Below are positions 32,343 to 40,938 of a stretch of 40,938 nt of DNA, piece after piece. The notes under the pieces are model-generated. The model had not been told where the DNA came from and made no database searches. It was given only the letters and a program-made list of their open reading frames with translations. Position numbers and translations under genes: made by a program. Origin of the DNA: an uncultured Prevotellaceae bacterium (GTDB lineage: Bacteria; Bacteroidota; Bacteroidia; Bacteroidales; Bacteroidaceae); NCBI GenBank assembly GCA_900320845.1, contig ONTS01000020.1, forward strand, positions 1-40,938, in the 5' to 3' direction. How positions within the stretch are numbered: the first letter of the stretch is position 1; each line of letters begins with the position of its first letter.

Positions 32343-32822
32343 ATGAAAAATAAGAAAAAACGTTTAGAAACGCTTAAGATGCTGATCTCAAGCCAAGAGC
32401 TGGGTTCACAGGGAGAATTATTAAAAGAACTTGCAAAAGAAGGTTTCGAAGTGACCCAGACCACCTTGAGTCGTGACCTCAAGCAACTGAAAGTGGCTAA
32501 GGCTGCCAGCATGAACGGCTCGTATGTGTACGTGCTTCCCAATGAAACGATGTACAAGCGCATCGTGAAGCACGAGGCTCCCCACGAGATGCTCGTCACC
32601 GGTGGTGTCATGTCGGTGAAGTTCTCACACAACATCTGTGTGATACACACCCGCGCCGGCTACGCTTCTGCCATAGCATTCAATATTGACCACCGCATGC
32701 TGCCCTCCATCATTGGCACCATCGCCGGCGACGATGCCATACTGATTGTGCTGGCTGAGAACGTATCGCACGACAAGATACGCGAAGACCTGAAAGACTT
32801 CATGCCCGAATACGAGAGATAA
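32343..32822 (+). CDS. argR: arginine repressor
   Basis: 159 residues. The N-terminal winged helix spans about 1-70 with the recognition segment EVTQTTLSRDLKQLKVAK, the ArgR signature. The C-terminal oligomerisation domain ends with GTIAGDDAILIVLAENV, where the Asp-Asp pair binds arginine at the trimer interface. It should bind ARG boxes as a hexamer when arginine is present and control arginine synthesis and catabolism. No arginine biosynthesis genes are adjacent; aguB lies 5 kb upstream. The start at 32343 was chosen because the longer frame begins upstream of the predicted transcription start. Confidence 0.93.
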   Translation: MKNKKKRLETLKMLISSQELGSQGELLKELAKEGFEVTQTTLSRDLKQLKVAKAASMNGSYVYVLPNETMYKRIVKHEAPHEMLVTGGVMSVKFSHNICVIHTRAGYASAIAFNIDHRMLPSIIGTIAGDDAILIVLAENVSHDKIREDLKDFMPEYER

Positions 32823-32845
32823 TAAAATCCATCTCATACACTATC

Positions 32846-32883
32846 ATCCCCACTGTCTTACAACGATGTACGGCGGTGGGGAT
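32846..32883 (+). terminator. possible terminator after argR
   Basis: ATCCCCAC (32846-32853) pairs with GTGGGGAT (32876-32883), loop 22 nt, followed by GAGTCTTTT. Weak candidate. Confidence 0.4.
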
Positions 32884-32957
32884 GAGTCTTTTAGCAACAC
32901 TGGCAGAAAGAGACGAAAATATCCGCACAAAGCACTGACAATGCGAAAAAGTCTTAC

Positions 32958-32965
32958 TAACTTTG
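32958..32965 (+). promoter_or_regulatory. promoter -7 box of the hpt-adk-obgE group
   Basis: TAACTTTG matches TAnnTTTG, 29 bp before the hpt ATG. No other consensus box was seen before adk or obgE. Confidence 0.5.
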
Positions 32966-32993
32966 TGGCAAATTTTTTTATTCACCGCACACC

Positions 32994-33533
32994 ATGAACA
33001 CCATTCAAGTACTCGACAAGACCTTCCGTCCTTCAATTCCTGAGGCAGAGATCCTCAAGAAAGTAGATGCCGTAGCACAGCGCATCAACCACGACATGGC
33101 AGACAAGAACCCCTTGCTGCTGGCAGTCCTTAACGGCTCATTCATCTTCGCCTCCGACCTCATGCGCCGTCTCACCATACCTTGTGAGATATCCTTCGTA
33201 AAGCTGGCATCTTACCAAGGAACCACATCGACAGGCACAGTCAGCGAAGTACTGGGCATCAACGAAGACCTCACAGGCAGAACCATCATCATCGTGGAAG
33301 ACATCATCGAGTCGGGACTCACTATGAAGCGTATGATAGAGTCACTCGGCACCCGTCGTCCCGCTTCCGTACACATCTGCACCCTGCTGCTCAAGCCCGA
33401 AAAGCTGGAGACTCCGCTCGACATTGAATATGTAGCCATGGAGATTCCCAACGACTTCATCCTCGGCTACGGCCTCGACTACAACGGACAGGGACGCAAC
33501 CTCAAAGACATCTACACTCTCGTAAGCGAGTAA
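32994..33533 (+). CDS. hpt: hypoxanthine phosphoribosyltransferase
   Basis: 179 residues, the usual length. LLLAVLNGSFIFASDL is the first conserved loop, SYQGTTSTGTV the flexible active-site loop, and IIIVEDIIESGLTMKR (about 97-112) the PRPP-binding signature, with a Ser-Gly where many have Thr-Gly. IPNDFILGYGLDYNGQGR is the purine-recognition end, characteristic of hypoxanthine/guanine enzymes. It converts hypoxanthine (and often guanine) plus PRPP to the monophosphate. The order hpt-adk-obgE is a frequent Bacteroidales arrangement, linking purine salvage to nucleotide homeostasis and ribosome assembly. Confidence 0.95.
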   Translation: MNTIQVLDKTFRPSIPEAEILKKVDAVAQRINHDMADKNPLLLAVLNGSFIFASDLMRRLTIPCEISFVKLASYQGTTSTGTVSEVLGINEDLTGRTIIIVEDIIESGLTMKRMIESLGTRRPASVHICTLLLKPEKLETPLDIEYVAMEIPNDFILGYGLDYNGQGRNLKDIYTLVSE

Positions 33534-33622
33534 GAGACAGGCTCCGAAAGACAACAAGCCCGTCGACAAGAGATAAGTGAAAAAACACTGTCATACAATC
33601 ATAAAACAAAAATACCATCACC

Positions 33623-34195
33623 ATGAAAAACATCATTCTGTTTGGCGCTCCCGGATCAGGCAAAGGCACACAGAGCGAGCGTCTGATTGAAAAGTATCAC
33701 CTCAACCACATCTCCACCGGCGACGTGCTGCGTGGCGAGATGCGCAACAACACACCGCTGGGACAGACAGCCAAAGAGTATATCGAGAAAGGACAGTTGG
33801 TACCCGACTCACTCATCATCGACATGCTGGCATCGGTCTACGACGCACTTGGCAAGGAACACGCCGGCGTAATCTTCGACGGATTCCCCCGTACCATACC
33901 GCAGGCAGAAGCCTTGAAGAAGATGTTGGCAGAACGCGGACACACCATCTATGCCATGATAGCCCTCGACGTTCCGAAAGAAGAACTCGTGAAGCGCCTT
34001 ATCCTTCGTGGAAAGGAGAGCGGCAGAAGCGATGACAACGAGGAAACCATCAACCAGCGTCTGCAAGTGTACAACGAACAGACAGCACCCCTCATCGACT
34101 GGTACAGCAAAGAAAGACTGTACCACCACATCGACGGACTGGGAGACATCAACCGCATCTTCGAGGACATCTGCCTCGTGATGGATAAAGACTAA
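33623..34195 (+). CDS. adk: adenylate kinase, short-lid type
   Basis: 190 residues. P-loop [10 protein letters not shown] (8-17); [11 protein letters not shown] binds [17 protein letters not shown] is the adenylate kinase signature with the catalytic Arg; and [19 protein letters not shown] carries the lid Arg residues. The LID is short and has no zinc-binding Cys, so this is the short isoform rather than the 214-residue one of E. coli. It interconverts ATP plus AMP with two ADP. The gene lies 89 bp after hpt and 47 bp before obgE on the same strand, most likely in one transcript. Confidence 0.97.
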   Translation: MKNIILFGAPGSGKGTQSERLIEKYHLNHISTGDVLRGEMRNNTPLGQTAKEYIEKGQLVPDSLIIDMLASVYDALGKEHAGVIFDGFPRTIPQAEALKKMLAERGHTIYAMIALDVPKEELVKRLILRGKESGRSDDNEETINQRLQVYNEQTAPLIDWYSKERLYHHIDGLGDINRIFEDICLVMDKD

Positions 34196-34242
34196 TATCA
34201 CCTCACAGTGTCCGGCACTTAATAAAGAAAGGTATAGCCACC

Positions 34243-35388
34243 ATGGAATCAAATTTTGTTGATTACGTAAAGATACGTTGTCGCTCCGGCAAAGGCGGTC
34301 GCGGCAGTATGCACCTGCGCCACGTGAAGTACAACCCCAACGGAGGTCCCGATGGTGGCGACGGCGGCAATGGGGGTAACGTGTATCTGCGTGGCAACCG
34401 TAACTTCTGGACACTGCTGCACCTCAAATACCAACGCCATGTGTATGCCGAGCACGGCGGCAACGGCGGACGGGACAAGCGACACGGCACCAATGGCAAG
34501 CACCAATACATTGATGTGCCATGCGGCACGGTGGTGTACAACGCCGAGACAGGAGCCTACGTATGTGACGTGACGAACGACGGACAGGAAGTGCTGCTGC
34601 TGAAAGGAGGTAGAGGCGGACTGGGCAACTTCCAGTTTCGCACAGCCACCAACCAGGCACCGCGCTATGCACAGCCTGGCGAGCCACTGCAGGAGATGAC
34701 AGTGATACTGGAGCTGAAACTTCTTGCCGACGTAGGACTGGTAGGCCTGCCCAATGCCGGCAAGTCGACACTGCTATCAGCAGTGTCGAGTGCCAAACCG
34801 AAGATTGCCAACTACCCATTCACGACGCTGGAGCCCTCGCTCGGCATCGTCGAATATCGCGACCAGCAGTCGTTTGTCATGGCAGACATTCCCGGCATCA
34901 TCGAAGGCGCCAGCGAAGGTAAGGGCCTCGGACTGCGTTTCCTGCGTCATATAGAGCGCAACTCACTGCTCCTCTTCATGGTACCAGCCGAAGCGGAGGA
35001 CATTGGTAAGGAATATCGCCTGCTGCTTGACGAGCTGCAACACTTCAACCCGGAGCTGCTCGACAAGCAACGCGTGTTGGCAATCACCAAATGCGATCTC
35101 ATCGACAAGGAACTGGAGGAGATGCTTGCCGACACGCTGCCCGACGACGTGCCACATGTATTCATCTCAGCCATCACCGGCTATGGCATCAACACGCTGA
35201 AAGACATACTCTGGGAACAGCTAAACGCCGAGAGCAACAAGCTGAAAGCCATCGTGAGCGAAGACACGCTCGTGCACCGCAACAAAACAATGCCGCATCT
35301 CATACAAGAGATGAAAGATGAAGGCGAAGAGGGCGAGATCATCTTCGTCGACATGGAAGACATTGAGGATGAGGAAGAAGATTTCTAA
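34243..35388 (+). CDS. obgE: GTPase Obg, ribosome assembly factor
   Basis: 381 residues. Residues 1 to about 158 are the Gly-rich Obg fold ([55 protein letters not shown]). The G domain follows: G1 [12 protein letters not shown], switch region [13 protein letters not shown]3 [17 protein letters not shown]4 TKCDL and G5 SAITGYG. The C-terminus is strongly acidic ([10 protein letters not shown]), a common variable tail. It binds the 50S subunit late in assembly and senses GTP/ppGpp. It is the last gene of the hpt-adk-obgE group, closed by a strong terminator. Confidence 0.97.
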   Translation: MESNFVDYVKIRCRSGKGGRGSMHLRHVKYNPNGGPDGGDGGNGGNVYLRGNRNFWTLLHLKYQRHVYAEHGGNGGRDKRHGTNGKHQYIDVPCGTVVYNAETGAYVCDVTNDGQEVLLLKGGRGGLGNFQFRTATNQAPRYAQPGEPLQEMTVILELKLLADVGLVGLPNAGKSTLLSAVSSAKPKIANYPFTTLEPSLGIVEYRDQQSFVMADIPGIIEGASEGKGLGLRFLRHIERNSLLLFMVPAEAEDIGKEYRLLLDELQHFNPELLDKQRVLAITKCDLIDKELEEMLADTLPDDVPHVFISAITGYGINTLKDILWEQLNAESNKLKAIVSEDTLVHRNKTMPHLIQEMKDEGEEGEIIFVDMEDIEDEEEDF

Positions 35389-35389
35389 A

Positions 35390-35430
35390 CAAACCAGGCA
35401 GCGCAAAGGCTGCCTGGTTTGTTTGTTGTA
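35390..35430 (+). terminator. terminator after obgE
   Basis: Perfect 13-bp stem CAAACCAGGCAGC (35390-35402) with GCTGCCTGGTTTG (35409-35421), 6-nt loop, then T-rich sequence. It directly follows the obgE stop and separates it from the convergent citX gene. Confidence 0.88.
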
Positions 35431-35462
35431 TAGAGTATAGAGGCACACTTTGCGCTCTATTC

Positions 35463-35978
35463 TTACGCGCGCGTACCTTTTATATATGATGCTACGATTT
35501 TTTCGATAAATTGCAACAGTTCTTCTGTGGTATGCGTACGGTTGCGCATGCAATAGCGGGCAGGCTGATCACACAACAGACAGCCGCGCTCTGCCCTACC
35601 CACATCGGCACGCGTCATAGGAAGACCATTGCCTCCAATCACATCGATGTCAAAGAGTCTGCCCAATGGGTGGGCATCTTCTATCTCACAGGTCAGCAAC
35701 TTGACATCGCGCTCGGCAAGGGTCGTGATGAGATATGCCTCGAATCCTGTTATCAAGTCGCGCTCCTCACATAGTATGAGGGTGTGCCCCAACGTCTTGC
35801 GCAGTGCCTCCACTGCTGCGCGGGCAACAGTGAGGGAGATATCGTTGCGTTTCTCGCTGCCGGGTATCACTACGGTGAGACACACTAATGTAGCATCGGG
35901 ATGCGCACTGAGGAGTTGCTGCTGACGCTGACGGCGCTCGTCGCGACTCTGCAGCAGTTGTTCCAAGGTGATAGTCAT
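35463..35978 (-). CDS. citX: holo-citrate lyase synthase (prosthetic-group transferase)
   Basis: 171 residues. LLTCEIEDAHPLGRLFDIDVIG is the CitX core motif region, and RAERGCLLCDQPARYCMRNRTH the Cys/Arg-rich motif of the same family. CitX transfers the phosphoribosyl-dephospho-CoA group from the CitG product to the serine of the acyl carrier subunit CitD. The start at 35978 gives the expected N-terminus (MTITLEQLLQSRDERRQRQQ); the longer frame runs through the promoter. The gene follows citF but is separated from it by a terminator and has its own promoter, so it is expressed as a single gene. CitX is fused to CitG in some bacteria; here CitG is fused to CitC instead. Confidence 0.9.
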   Translation of the reverse strand: MTITLEQLLQSRDERRQRQQQLLSAHPDATLVCLTVVIPGSEKRNDISLTVARAAVEALRKTLGHTLILCEERDLITGFEAYLITTLAERDVKLLTCEIEDAHPLGRLFDIDVIGGNGLPMTRADVGRAERGCLLCDQPARYCMRNRTHTTEELLQFIEKIVASYIKGTRA

Positions 35979-36003
35979 GGTCGGTGTATTGTGCTTTGTG
36001 GCA

Positions 36004-36011
36004 CAAAGGTA
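36004..36011 (-). promoter_or_regulatory. promoter -7 box of citX
   Basis: Minus strand TACCTTTG, 26 bp upstream of the ATG at 35978 and downstream of the citF terminator. Confidence 0.5.
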
Positions 36012-36065
36012 GAGCTTTTGGCGCTTATGACAACCACAGCAAGGACAAAAGTGGGCTGTAGGTGC

Positions 36066-36111
36066 AGAAAAAGGCACACGCTCCAACACTGACAGAGAGT
36101 AGGAGCGTGTG
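36066..36111 (-). terminator. terminator of the citD-citE-citF operon
   Basis: Perfect 10-bp stem CACACGCTCC with GGAGCGTGTG (36075-36084 and 36102-36111). On the minus strand it is followed by CCTTTTTC. Confidence 0.82.
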
Positions 36112-36136
36112 AGATTTATGTACGTATTCGGTACTA

Positions 36137-37681
36137 TTATTCGTCGCAGATGTTCATGATGACATCCTGTACCGAACCTTCGCGGTTCATGACGATACCA
36201 ACCACCTTGTCGCCGAATGGCAGCTGAGCAGGTTTGCCGATGATGCTTTCAGCCTTTTCTTTCAGGCTCTGGATGTCAACGATGTTGAGTCCGGCAGCCT
36301 TCAGGCGCTCTGCAATCTCGGGACGACGCGGGTTGACAGCGATACCGTATTCAGTAATGACAACGTCAACAGTGGAACCCGGAGTGATGAGGGTTGTCAC
36401 CTCGTCAACAACGCATGGTATGCGACCGCGGAGCAATGGGCAAACGATGATGCTCAATGCAGAGTCGGCAGAGGTGTCGGGGTGACCACCGATAGCACCA
36501 CGGATGATACCGTCGCTACCTACGAGCACGTTGACATTGAACTTGGTGTCCACTTCCAGTGCGGAGAGGATGACGATGTCGAGGTAGTGTGTAGCACTTC
36601 CCGGCTCGTCAGCGCTGGCATATTCGCAAGAAGACACTTCCTGGTGCAGGCTGTCGTTCTTGAGAGATTCGGCTGCTACCTTGTCGAACGACTGAACGTC
36701 GATAAGGCGCTTGATGAGTCCTTCCTCGTGCATCTTAACCATATGTGCGGTGATGCCGCCCAGTGCGAAGTTGGCTTTGATGCTCTGGTCTATCATGCTC
36801 TGACGGATGTACTTGACAGCTGCCAACGAAGCACCGCCGGTACCTGTCTGAATGGAGAAGCCGTCCTTGAAGTATCCACTGTTGATGATAACCTTAGCTG
36901 CCTGCTGGGCGAGAAGGATGTCGCGCGGATTCTTACTGTCGCGGATGGCACCCGAAGATATCTTGGAAGAGTCGCCCACGCTGTCAACAACCACAACATA
37001 GTCTACGTTGCGCTCGGAAATAGAGGCGGGAGTATTGGGATAGTCTACCAGATCGTCGGTCAGTATCACTACCTTGTCGGCATACTGTGCGTCGGGCAGT
37101 GCATAACCGATAGAGCCACAGATACTCTTTGCATTCTCAGAACGTGAGTATCCGCAAGCATTGCCGAGGGGGTCGGCAGAGGAAGCACCGAGGAATGCTA
37201 CGTCGATGTGGAGGTCGCCGTTGGCAATGGCGCTACCGCGGTTACCGTGTGAACGGAAGATGACGGGTTCCTTCATGAGGCCCTTGCTGATAGCAGCACC
37301 GAGCTTTCCACGCAGACCAGAGGTGGAGATGCGTGAGATGACACCGTTCTTGATATGCTCGATGAGTGGCTCGTGAACGTCGATGAGACTTGACGATGCC
37401 AGATGCAGGTCTTTGTAACCCATCTCTGCCAACTTGTCGACAACCATGTTGATTACTTTGTCGCCACTGCGGAAGTGATGGTGGAACGAAATGGTCATAC
37501 CATCCTTCAGTCCTGAGTGCTTGATGGCTTCTTCCAGCGTCATCACCTTTGTGCTGGCGCGTTGGTGTTCATAGCGCGGAGTGACGGTCTTGTTGCCGTT
37601 CTGACTGTCGTTATAGACTGTTTTGCCCACTTTTTGTGCGGCAGCGGCTATGAGTTGCTGTCTGTCTTGTAAAGTATTCAT
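36137..37681 (-). CDS. citF: citrate lyase alpha subunit (citrate:acetyl-ACP transferase)
   Basis: 514 residues, the expected length. The fold is that of CoA transferases: SFHHHFRSGDKVINMVVDKL near the N-terminus, FLGASSADPLGNACGYSR, GSIGYALPDAQYADKVVILTDDLVDYPN, the Gly-rich QTGTGGASLAAV and GGHPDTSADSALSIIVCPLLRGRIPCVVDEV are typical CitF blocks. It swaps the acetyl group on the CitD prosthetic arm for citrate, giving citryl-ACP and acetate. Its start overlaps the citE stop by 4 bp (ATGA), which implies translational coupling. It is the last gene of the citD-citE-citF operon. Confidence 0.97.
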   Translation of the reverse strand: MNTLQDRQQLIAAAAQKVGKTVYNDSQNGNKTVTPRYEHQRASTKVMTLEEAIKHSGLKDGMTISFHHHFRSGDKVINMVVDKLAEMGYKDLHLASSSLIDVHEPLIEHIKNGVISRISTSGLRGKLGAAISKGLMKEPVIFRSHGNRGSAIANGDLHIDVAFLGASSADPLGNACGYSRSENAKSICGSIGYALPDAQYADKVVILTDDLVDYPNTPASISERNVDYVVVVDSVGDSSKISSGAIRDSKNPRDILLAQQAAKVIINSGYFKDGFSIQTGTGGASLAAVKYIRQSMIDQSIKANFALGGITAHMVKMHEEGLIKRLIDVQSFDKVAAESLKNDSLHQEVSSCEYASADEPGSATHYLDIVILSALEVDTKFNVNVLVGSDGIIRGAIGGHPDTSADSALSIIVCPLLRGRIPCVVDEVTTLITPGSTVDVVITEYGIAVNPRRPEIAERLKAAGLNIVDIQSLKEKAESIIGKPAQLPFGDKVVGIVMNREGSVQDVIMNICDE

Positions 37682-38568
37682 GCGAGGTCCTCCTTTCTTA
37701 ATATGCCTGATGCTATTGCGAGGTCTATGGTACGTTGTGCGCGGAGCACTACAGGACGGTCTACCATCTTACCGTTTACTGCGATAACGCCGCTTCCCTT
37801 GGCTTCAGCCTCCTTGATGGCGGCGAGGATGGTCTGTGCCTTTTCAATATCTTTCTGCTTCGGAGCAAATACTTCGTTGACGATTTCAATCTGTCGCGGG
37901 TTGATAATAGACTTGCCGTCGAAGCCGAGAGTCTTGATAAGTTCTACCTCCTTGCGGAAGGTTTCCATGTCGTTGAGGTTAGAGTATACGGTGTCGAGAG
38001 CATCGATACCTGCAGCGCGTGCAGCCACAACGATGGTCTCACGTGCCAACAGCAACTCGTCGCCGCCGGGAGTACGTTGTGTCTTGAGGTTGGCGCAGTA
38101 GTCTTCAGCACCGAGGGCGATACCCATCATGCGCTTTGAGGCTGTGGCAATGGCATAAGCATTGACGATACCCAGTGCGCTCTCGATGGCTGCCATAATC
38201 TTTGTGCGGCCTACGCAGCCCAGCTCAGCCTCTACCTTTTCTATCTCACGCTCTACTTCCACCACCTCTTCAGCAGTTTCTGTCTTAGGCATACGAATAA
38301 CATGTACGCCGGCCTTCACCACAGCTTCCACGTCTTTCTTGCCGTAGGGAGTGTTGAGGGGGTTGATACGTACCACCATCTCCGTGTTGCCGTAGTCGAT
38401 GGTCTTCAAAGCGTTGTACACTAAGAGTCGGGCAGTGTCTTTTTCTGCCATCGTCACCGAGTCCTCCAGGTCGAGCATAATGCTATCGGGATGATAGATG
38501 TAAGCATCCTGCATCATGCCAGGGTTGTTACCCGGTACGAACATCATGGTTCTTCTTAATCGTTGCAT
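37678..38568 (-). CDS. citE: citrate lyase beta subunit (citryl-ACP lyase)
   Basis: 296 residues. The CitE/HpcH aldolase fold is clear: MFVPGNNPGMMQDAYIY, DSIMLDLEDSV with the metal-binding Asp/Glu, VRINPLNTPYG with the conserved Arg, IMAAIESALGIVNAY with the second metal-binding Glu, and ALGAEDYCANL. It cleaves citryl-ACP to oxaloacetate and acetyl-ACP. The start at 38568 (MQRLRRTMMFVPGN) fits the family N-terminus; the longer frame would overlap citD. It lies 61 bp after citD and overlaps citF by 4 bp. Confidence 0.97.
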   Translation of the reverse strand: MQRLRRTMMFVPGNNPGMMQDAYIYHPDSIMLDLEDSVTMAEKDTARLLVYNALKTIDYGNTEMVVRINPLNTPYGKKDVEAVVKAGVHVIRMPKTETAEEVVEVEREIEKVEAELGCVGRTKIMAAIESALGIVNAYAIATASKRMMGIALGAEDYCANLKTQRTPGGDELLLARETIVVAARAAGIDALDTVYSNLNDMETFRKEVELIKTLGFDGKSIINPRQIEIVNEVFAPKQKDIEKAQTILAAIKEAEAKGSGVIAVNGKMVDRPVVLRAQRTIDLAIASGILRKEDLA

Positions 38569-38629
38569 GGTATATGTGTTTAATGTCTGTCTGTTTGGTA
38601 ATTCTGTTTTTACTCTGAAACGGGCCTGA

Positions 38630-38911
38630 TCAGTCTTTCCAGACATCCTTGCCTGTAGCTCTCACTGCTGCCGCTGTCACACGGGCACGGATGGTGCAAT
38701 CCAGGGCACCCTTGTCAGTGGCTGTTACCAAGGCACGTGTCACGCCCCGCTCTTCGAGTGTCTCCTTGATGACCTTCTTAATCTGCTCGCCAAACTGGTA
38801 AGCAACGCTGCTCTCAAGACGGATGTCAAGACCGTCGGCATCAGAAGGTACAATCTGAATCATAATGTCGCCAGACTCCAATGTTCCGGCAAATGCATTT
38901 TTCAATTCCAT
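38630..38911 (-). CDS. citD: citrate lyase acyl carrier protein (gamma subunit)
   Basis: 93 residues, the usual size. NAFAGTLESGDIMIQIVPSD contains the prosthetic-group attachment site; Ser13 in the TLESGD segment is the modified residue by alignment with known CitD. AYQFGEQIKKVIKETLEERG and ALVTATDKGALDCTIRARV complete the family pattern. It carries the phosphoribosyl-dephospho-CoA arm made by CitG and attached by CitX, acetylated by CitC. The start at 38911 was chosen by the family N-terminus (MELKNAFAG); the long upstream extension crosses the promoter. It is the first gene of the operon. Confidence 0.96.
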   Translation of the reverse strand: MELKNAFAGTLESGDIMIQIVPSDADGLDIRLESSVAYQFGEQIKKVIKETLEERGVTRALVTATDKGALDCTIRARVTAAAVRATGKDVWKD

Positions 38912-39037
38912 TGTGTATGTTATTTTAGGATGAATATTATCATGTCTACGACAAATACTTGTCCAACATTGTGTATATCTCGACTCCACGCATGCACAGC
39001 AAGCATATCGCGCAGGCTTTGGGAGCAGAACACCATG

Positions 39038-39069
39038 CAAATGTAATGGCTTTCAGTTAGTTTTGCAAA
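39038..39069 (-). promoter_or_regulatory. promoter of citD-citE-citF
   Basis: Minus strand TTTG (39066-39069), 20-bp spacer, then TACATTTG (39038-39045), giving a leader of about 120 nt. TATATTTG at 39066-39073 is a second possible -7 box, so two start sites are possible. Confidence 0.6.
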
Positions 39070-39135
39070 TATAAACAAGGGATATTTTCAGCAGAGCAAA
39101 ACACTCATAAAACACTATACCACAATGCGATATAC

Positions 39136-39172
39136 AACGACGAGGACACAGTAGCACCACGTCCTCGTCGTT
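39136..39172. terminator. hairpin between tRNA-Leu and citD
   Basis: Perfect 12-bp stem AACGACGAGGAC (39136-39147) with GTCCTCGTCGTT (39161-39172). No T-run on either side of note; it probably ends the tRNA transcript. Confidence 0.6.
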
Positions 39173-39188
39173 ACATTTTCATGTTATG

Positions 39189-39270
39189 TGCGCCTGAAAG
39201 GACTCGAACCTTCACGTCGTGAGACACCAGATCCTAAGTCTGGCGCGTCTGCCAATTCCGCCACAAGCGC
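39189..39270 (-). tRNA. tRNA-Leu (TAG)
   Basis: 82 nt without encoded CCA. Acceptor GCGCTTG pairs with CAGGCGC (one T-G pair). The D loop is long (GGCGGAATTGGCAGACGC); anticodon stem CCAGA/TCTGG holds the loop CTTAGGA with anticodon TAG. A variable arm (TGTCTCACGACGT) marks a class II tRNA, and the T arm is GAAGG TTCGAGT CCTTT. The discriminator base is A, as in tRNA-Leu. Confidence 0.95.
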
Positions 39271-39325
39271 ATAAAGTTGTTGATAATAAGGGGTACATCC
39301 CCACTATGTTTTCATTTTTGCCTTG

Positions 39326-39333
39326 CAAAGGTA
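39326..39333 (-). promoter_or_regulatory. promoter -7 box of tRNA-Leu
   Basis: Minus strand TACCTTTG followed by C, a full TAnnTTTG match about 55 bp upstream of the tRNA. Confidence 0.5.
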
Positions 39334-39508
39334 AAGATAATTTGACACAGACAACCGACAACAGGTAATTTATTTTATACCGACATCAGATAAGTACATA
39401 CCAACGTCATCGCAGCAGGCGTTTTATTGTATCTATGCAGAGAGAAGATGCGGACAATATGCTGAATATTGCATACGGTTAGCGTTATCACCACCGCTAC
39501 TCGTCACA

Positions 39509-39546
39509 TAAAAAAAAAAGTTCCCCTGTCTCACAACAGAGGAACT
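39509..39546 (-). terminator. terminator of the right-edge surface-protein gene
   Basis: On the minus strand AGTTCCTCTG pairs with CAGGGGAACT (one T-G pair), followed by a run of about nine T residues. Confidence 0.85.
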
Positions 39547-39600
39547 CACAGTAAAATACTAATTAATGATTATAATGAATGATGTCTTACGGGGCTGACT

Positions 39601-40938
39601 TTACTGGAACCACTGAGCGCCTCCGGGGCGGCTGCCGCCCACGTAGCCGTAGGGGCGGTTGTTGCTGCTGCTGTTGATTAACACTTTGCCACTGCTGAAG
39701 TTCAGAGCGAAGACGGTGGTGGGGCTGTAGCTTTCCGGCGACGACGACCAGTAGTTGCCGCCCGTACCTACGCTGTACAACGTACCATTGTAGTAGTAGC
39801 CCATAGCGGGCAGGAAGAAGTAGTCGCTCGTGTCGGAAGGACGGCCAGTCTTGGGAGTGGCGGAAGCGCTTATTTCTCCCTCCTCGGTGATTCCGCTGGA
39901 ATGACAGGTGGAGCAATTGGTAATGGAAGCATCTGAAGGCTTGCCGGAAATCTTGTTCCATTTCTTCAGCCACAAACCGCCCCGCTGCTTTACGCCGCCG
40001 ATGCTCCACTCCGTTGTGCCATCGAAGTGGGGATCGCCGCTATAAATGTACCAAGTCAAGGCATTGGCGCAAGGCATGTTCCGCGCACTGCCGCCACTCT
40101 GGCAGGCGCTATTGTTGGCACGGTGTGCTGTAGTTCCCCTGATGTCGTTGTACCAACGCAGGGGGTCTTCCTGCTGGCTGCGTGGGTAGGTGGAGTATGC
40201 AGTGTTAATGATGGTGGGATAAGTCTCCTGGCCGTACCAGTACCATTTCTGTGCGTCCCACATGTAATACGTGTCGGGGAAGTAGAACACGAACTCGGGC
40301 ACCTCAACGTTCAACGTATGGCCAATGGTGTAGTATTTGTTCTCAAGGAAATCGCGTGAAGCGATGGTCTTCGTAATCTCCTGCGTGATGCCGTAGTACT
40401 CTACGGTGTACGTAATGGTCAGCGCATGCGTGCCGGGCTGGATGACCATGAAAGCACCATTCGTGCGGACGTCCTGAGTAGTAGGAATGGGGAAGTCCTG
40501 ACCCTTCACACCGTCAAAGTCTTCACCTACTTCCAATGTGGTGATTCTGCCAAGAGGATCGCCACCTGAGTGCTCCAGATGACCTGTATTGAAGCTGAAT
40601 ACGCCATTGATGCCCTTGTCGCTCTCTACCTTGATTTTCTTCAGCTTGCACTTACCGGCAGTCTCAATGTTCGGATCCTTCGGAGCGAAGATCAAGTAGG
40701 AGGCACGGTGGTTAAGCTTGAAGCTGTACTCGTTGTTCACAGAACTGCTGACGGAAGTCACCGCTATTAGTGGCAATAGGACTGTTCTGACCAACGTAGA
40801 AGACTTCGTAGGTGTTGGCAGTAAGAGTGCCGGGAATGGAGAAGTCGGCGACAGCCTGAACTCCAAGGATGGTGTTATCTACATCCTTGTAAAACAAATT
40901 GCCGCTCTTTACCCAAATGTGGTCGCCTTCTGTCCAGT
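39601..40938 (-). CDS. fimbrillin-like surface protein with C-terminal FISUMP-like domain, 5' end cut and probably frameshifted
   Basis: The N-terminus lies beyond the window. At the right edge the frame reads WTEGDHIWVKSGNLFYKD and on to GTLTANTYEVFYVGQNSPIA, typical of fimbrillin or Mfa-like proteins. This frame ends at 40712. The sequence continues in another frame (SSSVNNEYSFKLNHRASYLI) down to the stop at 39601, so a one-base frameshift lies near 40735-40785. The middle part is beta-rich. The end (YFFLPAMGYYYNGTLYSVG, GNYWSSSPESY, VFALNFSSGKV, NNRPYGYVGG) matches the FISUMP-type C-terminal domain of Bacteroidetes surface proteins. Function: a surface appendage subunit or adhesin, by family. 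Either the gene is broken or the base sequence has an error there. Confidence 0.75.

Larger units (their letters stand above)
39271..39600. other. 330-bp intergenic region
   Basis: No gene seen. It contains the tRNA-Leu promoter (39326-39333) and the terminator of the right-edge surface gene (39509-39546). Confidence 0.5.

Overview
The window looks like chromosomal DNA of a Prevotella-like member of the Bacteroidales. The reasons are: repeated matches to the Bacteroidetes housekeeping promoter (TAnnTTTG, sometimes with TTTG 19-20 bp upstream); a TonB-dependent receptor followed by DUF5689 and DUF6359-type lipoproteins; a fimbrillin/FISUMP-like surface protein; YARHG-domain proteins; a eukaryote-like NADP isocitrate dehydrogenase; and a small 'MKRPY..P' acidic protein of the kind common in Prevotella. 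Base composition is near half G+C with AT-rich intergenic DNA. No rRNA, CRISPR array, phage or insertion sequence was seen.

Layout. At 1-688 (minus) is the start of a secreted protein with 17-residue tandem repeats that runs off the left edge. At 873-3198 are a small basic protein and a fused CitC-CitG enzyme. At 3735-4409 is an outer-membrane beta-barrel protein. At 4933-8431 an aconitase-family hydratase and icd form an operon ending in a strong terminator. At 8863-12961 (minus) are a small acidic protein and, upstream of it, a 1284-codon surface-protein gene interrupted by three in-frame stops without any frameshift. At 13343-14689 (minus) are a lipoprotein nuclease and ribosomal protein L31. 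At 15517-21063 (minus) is a TonB receptor operon with two lipoproteins, divergent from a secreted endonuclease/exonuclease/phosphatase protein (21214-22260).

The stretch 22400-27789 carries udk, an HdeD-like membrane protein, a histidine phosphatase, tRNA-Met, murF, an N-carbamoylputrescine amidase and a lipoprotein. At 27955-31094 is an accessory cassette: an 'RNSNN' repeat protein, two YARHG paralogues with a gene remnant between them, and an unknown protein. Then come a Bax-inhibitor-1 family protein, argR, and the hpt-adk-obgE block (to 35388). On the minus strand 35463-38911 lie citX and citD-E-F, then tRNA-Leu(TAG). A fimbrillin-like gene with a probable frameshift runs off the right edge.

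How the genes fit together. Citrate metabolism is the main theme. The window holds the citrate lyase subunits (CitD, CitE, CitF), the acetate ligase, the prosthetic-group synthase (CitC-CitG) and the prosthetic-group transferase (CitX). It also holds the oxidative route citrate to isocitrate to 2-oxoglutarate (hydratase plus Icd). A second theme is the cell surface: the TonB receptor, lipoproteins and two exported nucleases suggest scavenging of extracellular nucleic acid or another phosphodiester. Several surface genes (left-edge repeats, three-stop gene, YARHG cassette, right-edge fimbrillin) show repeats, duplication or decay.
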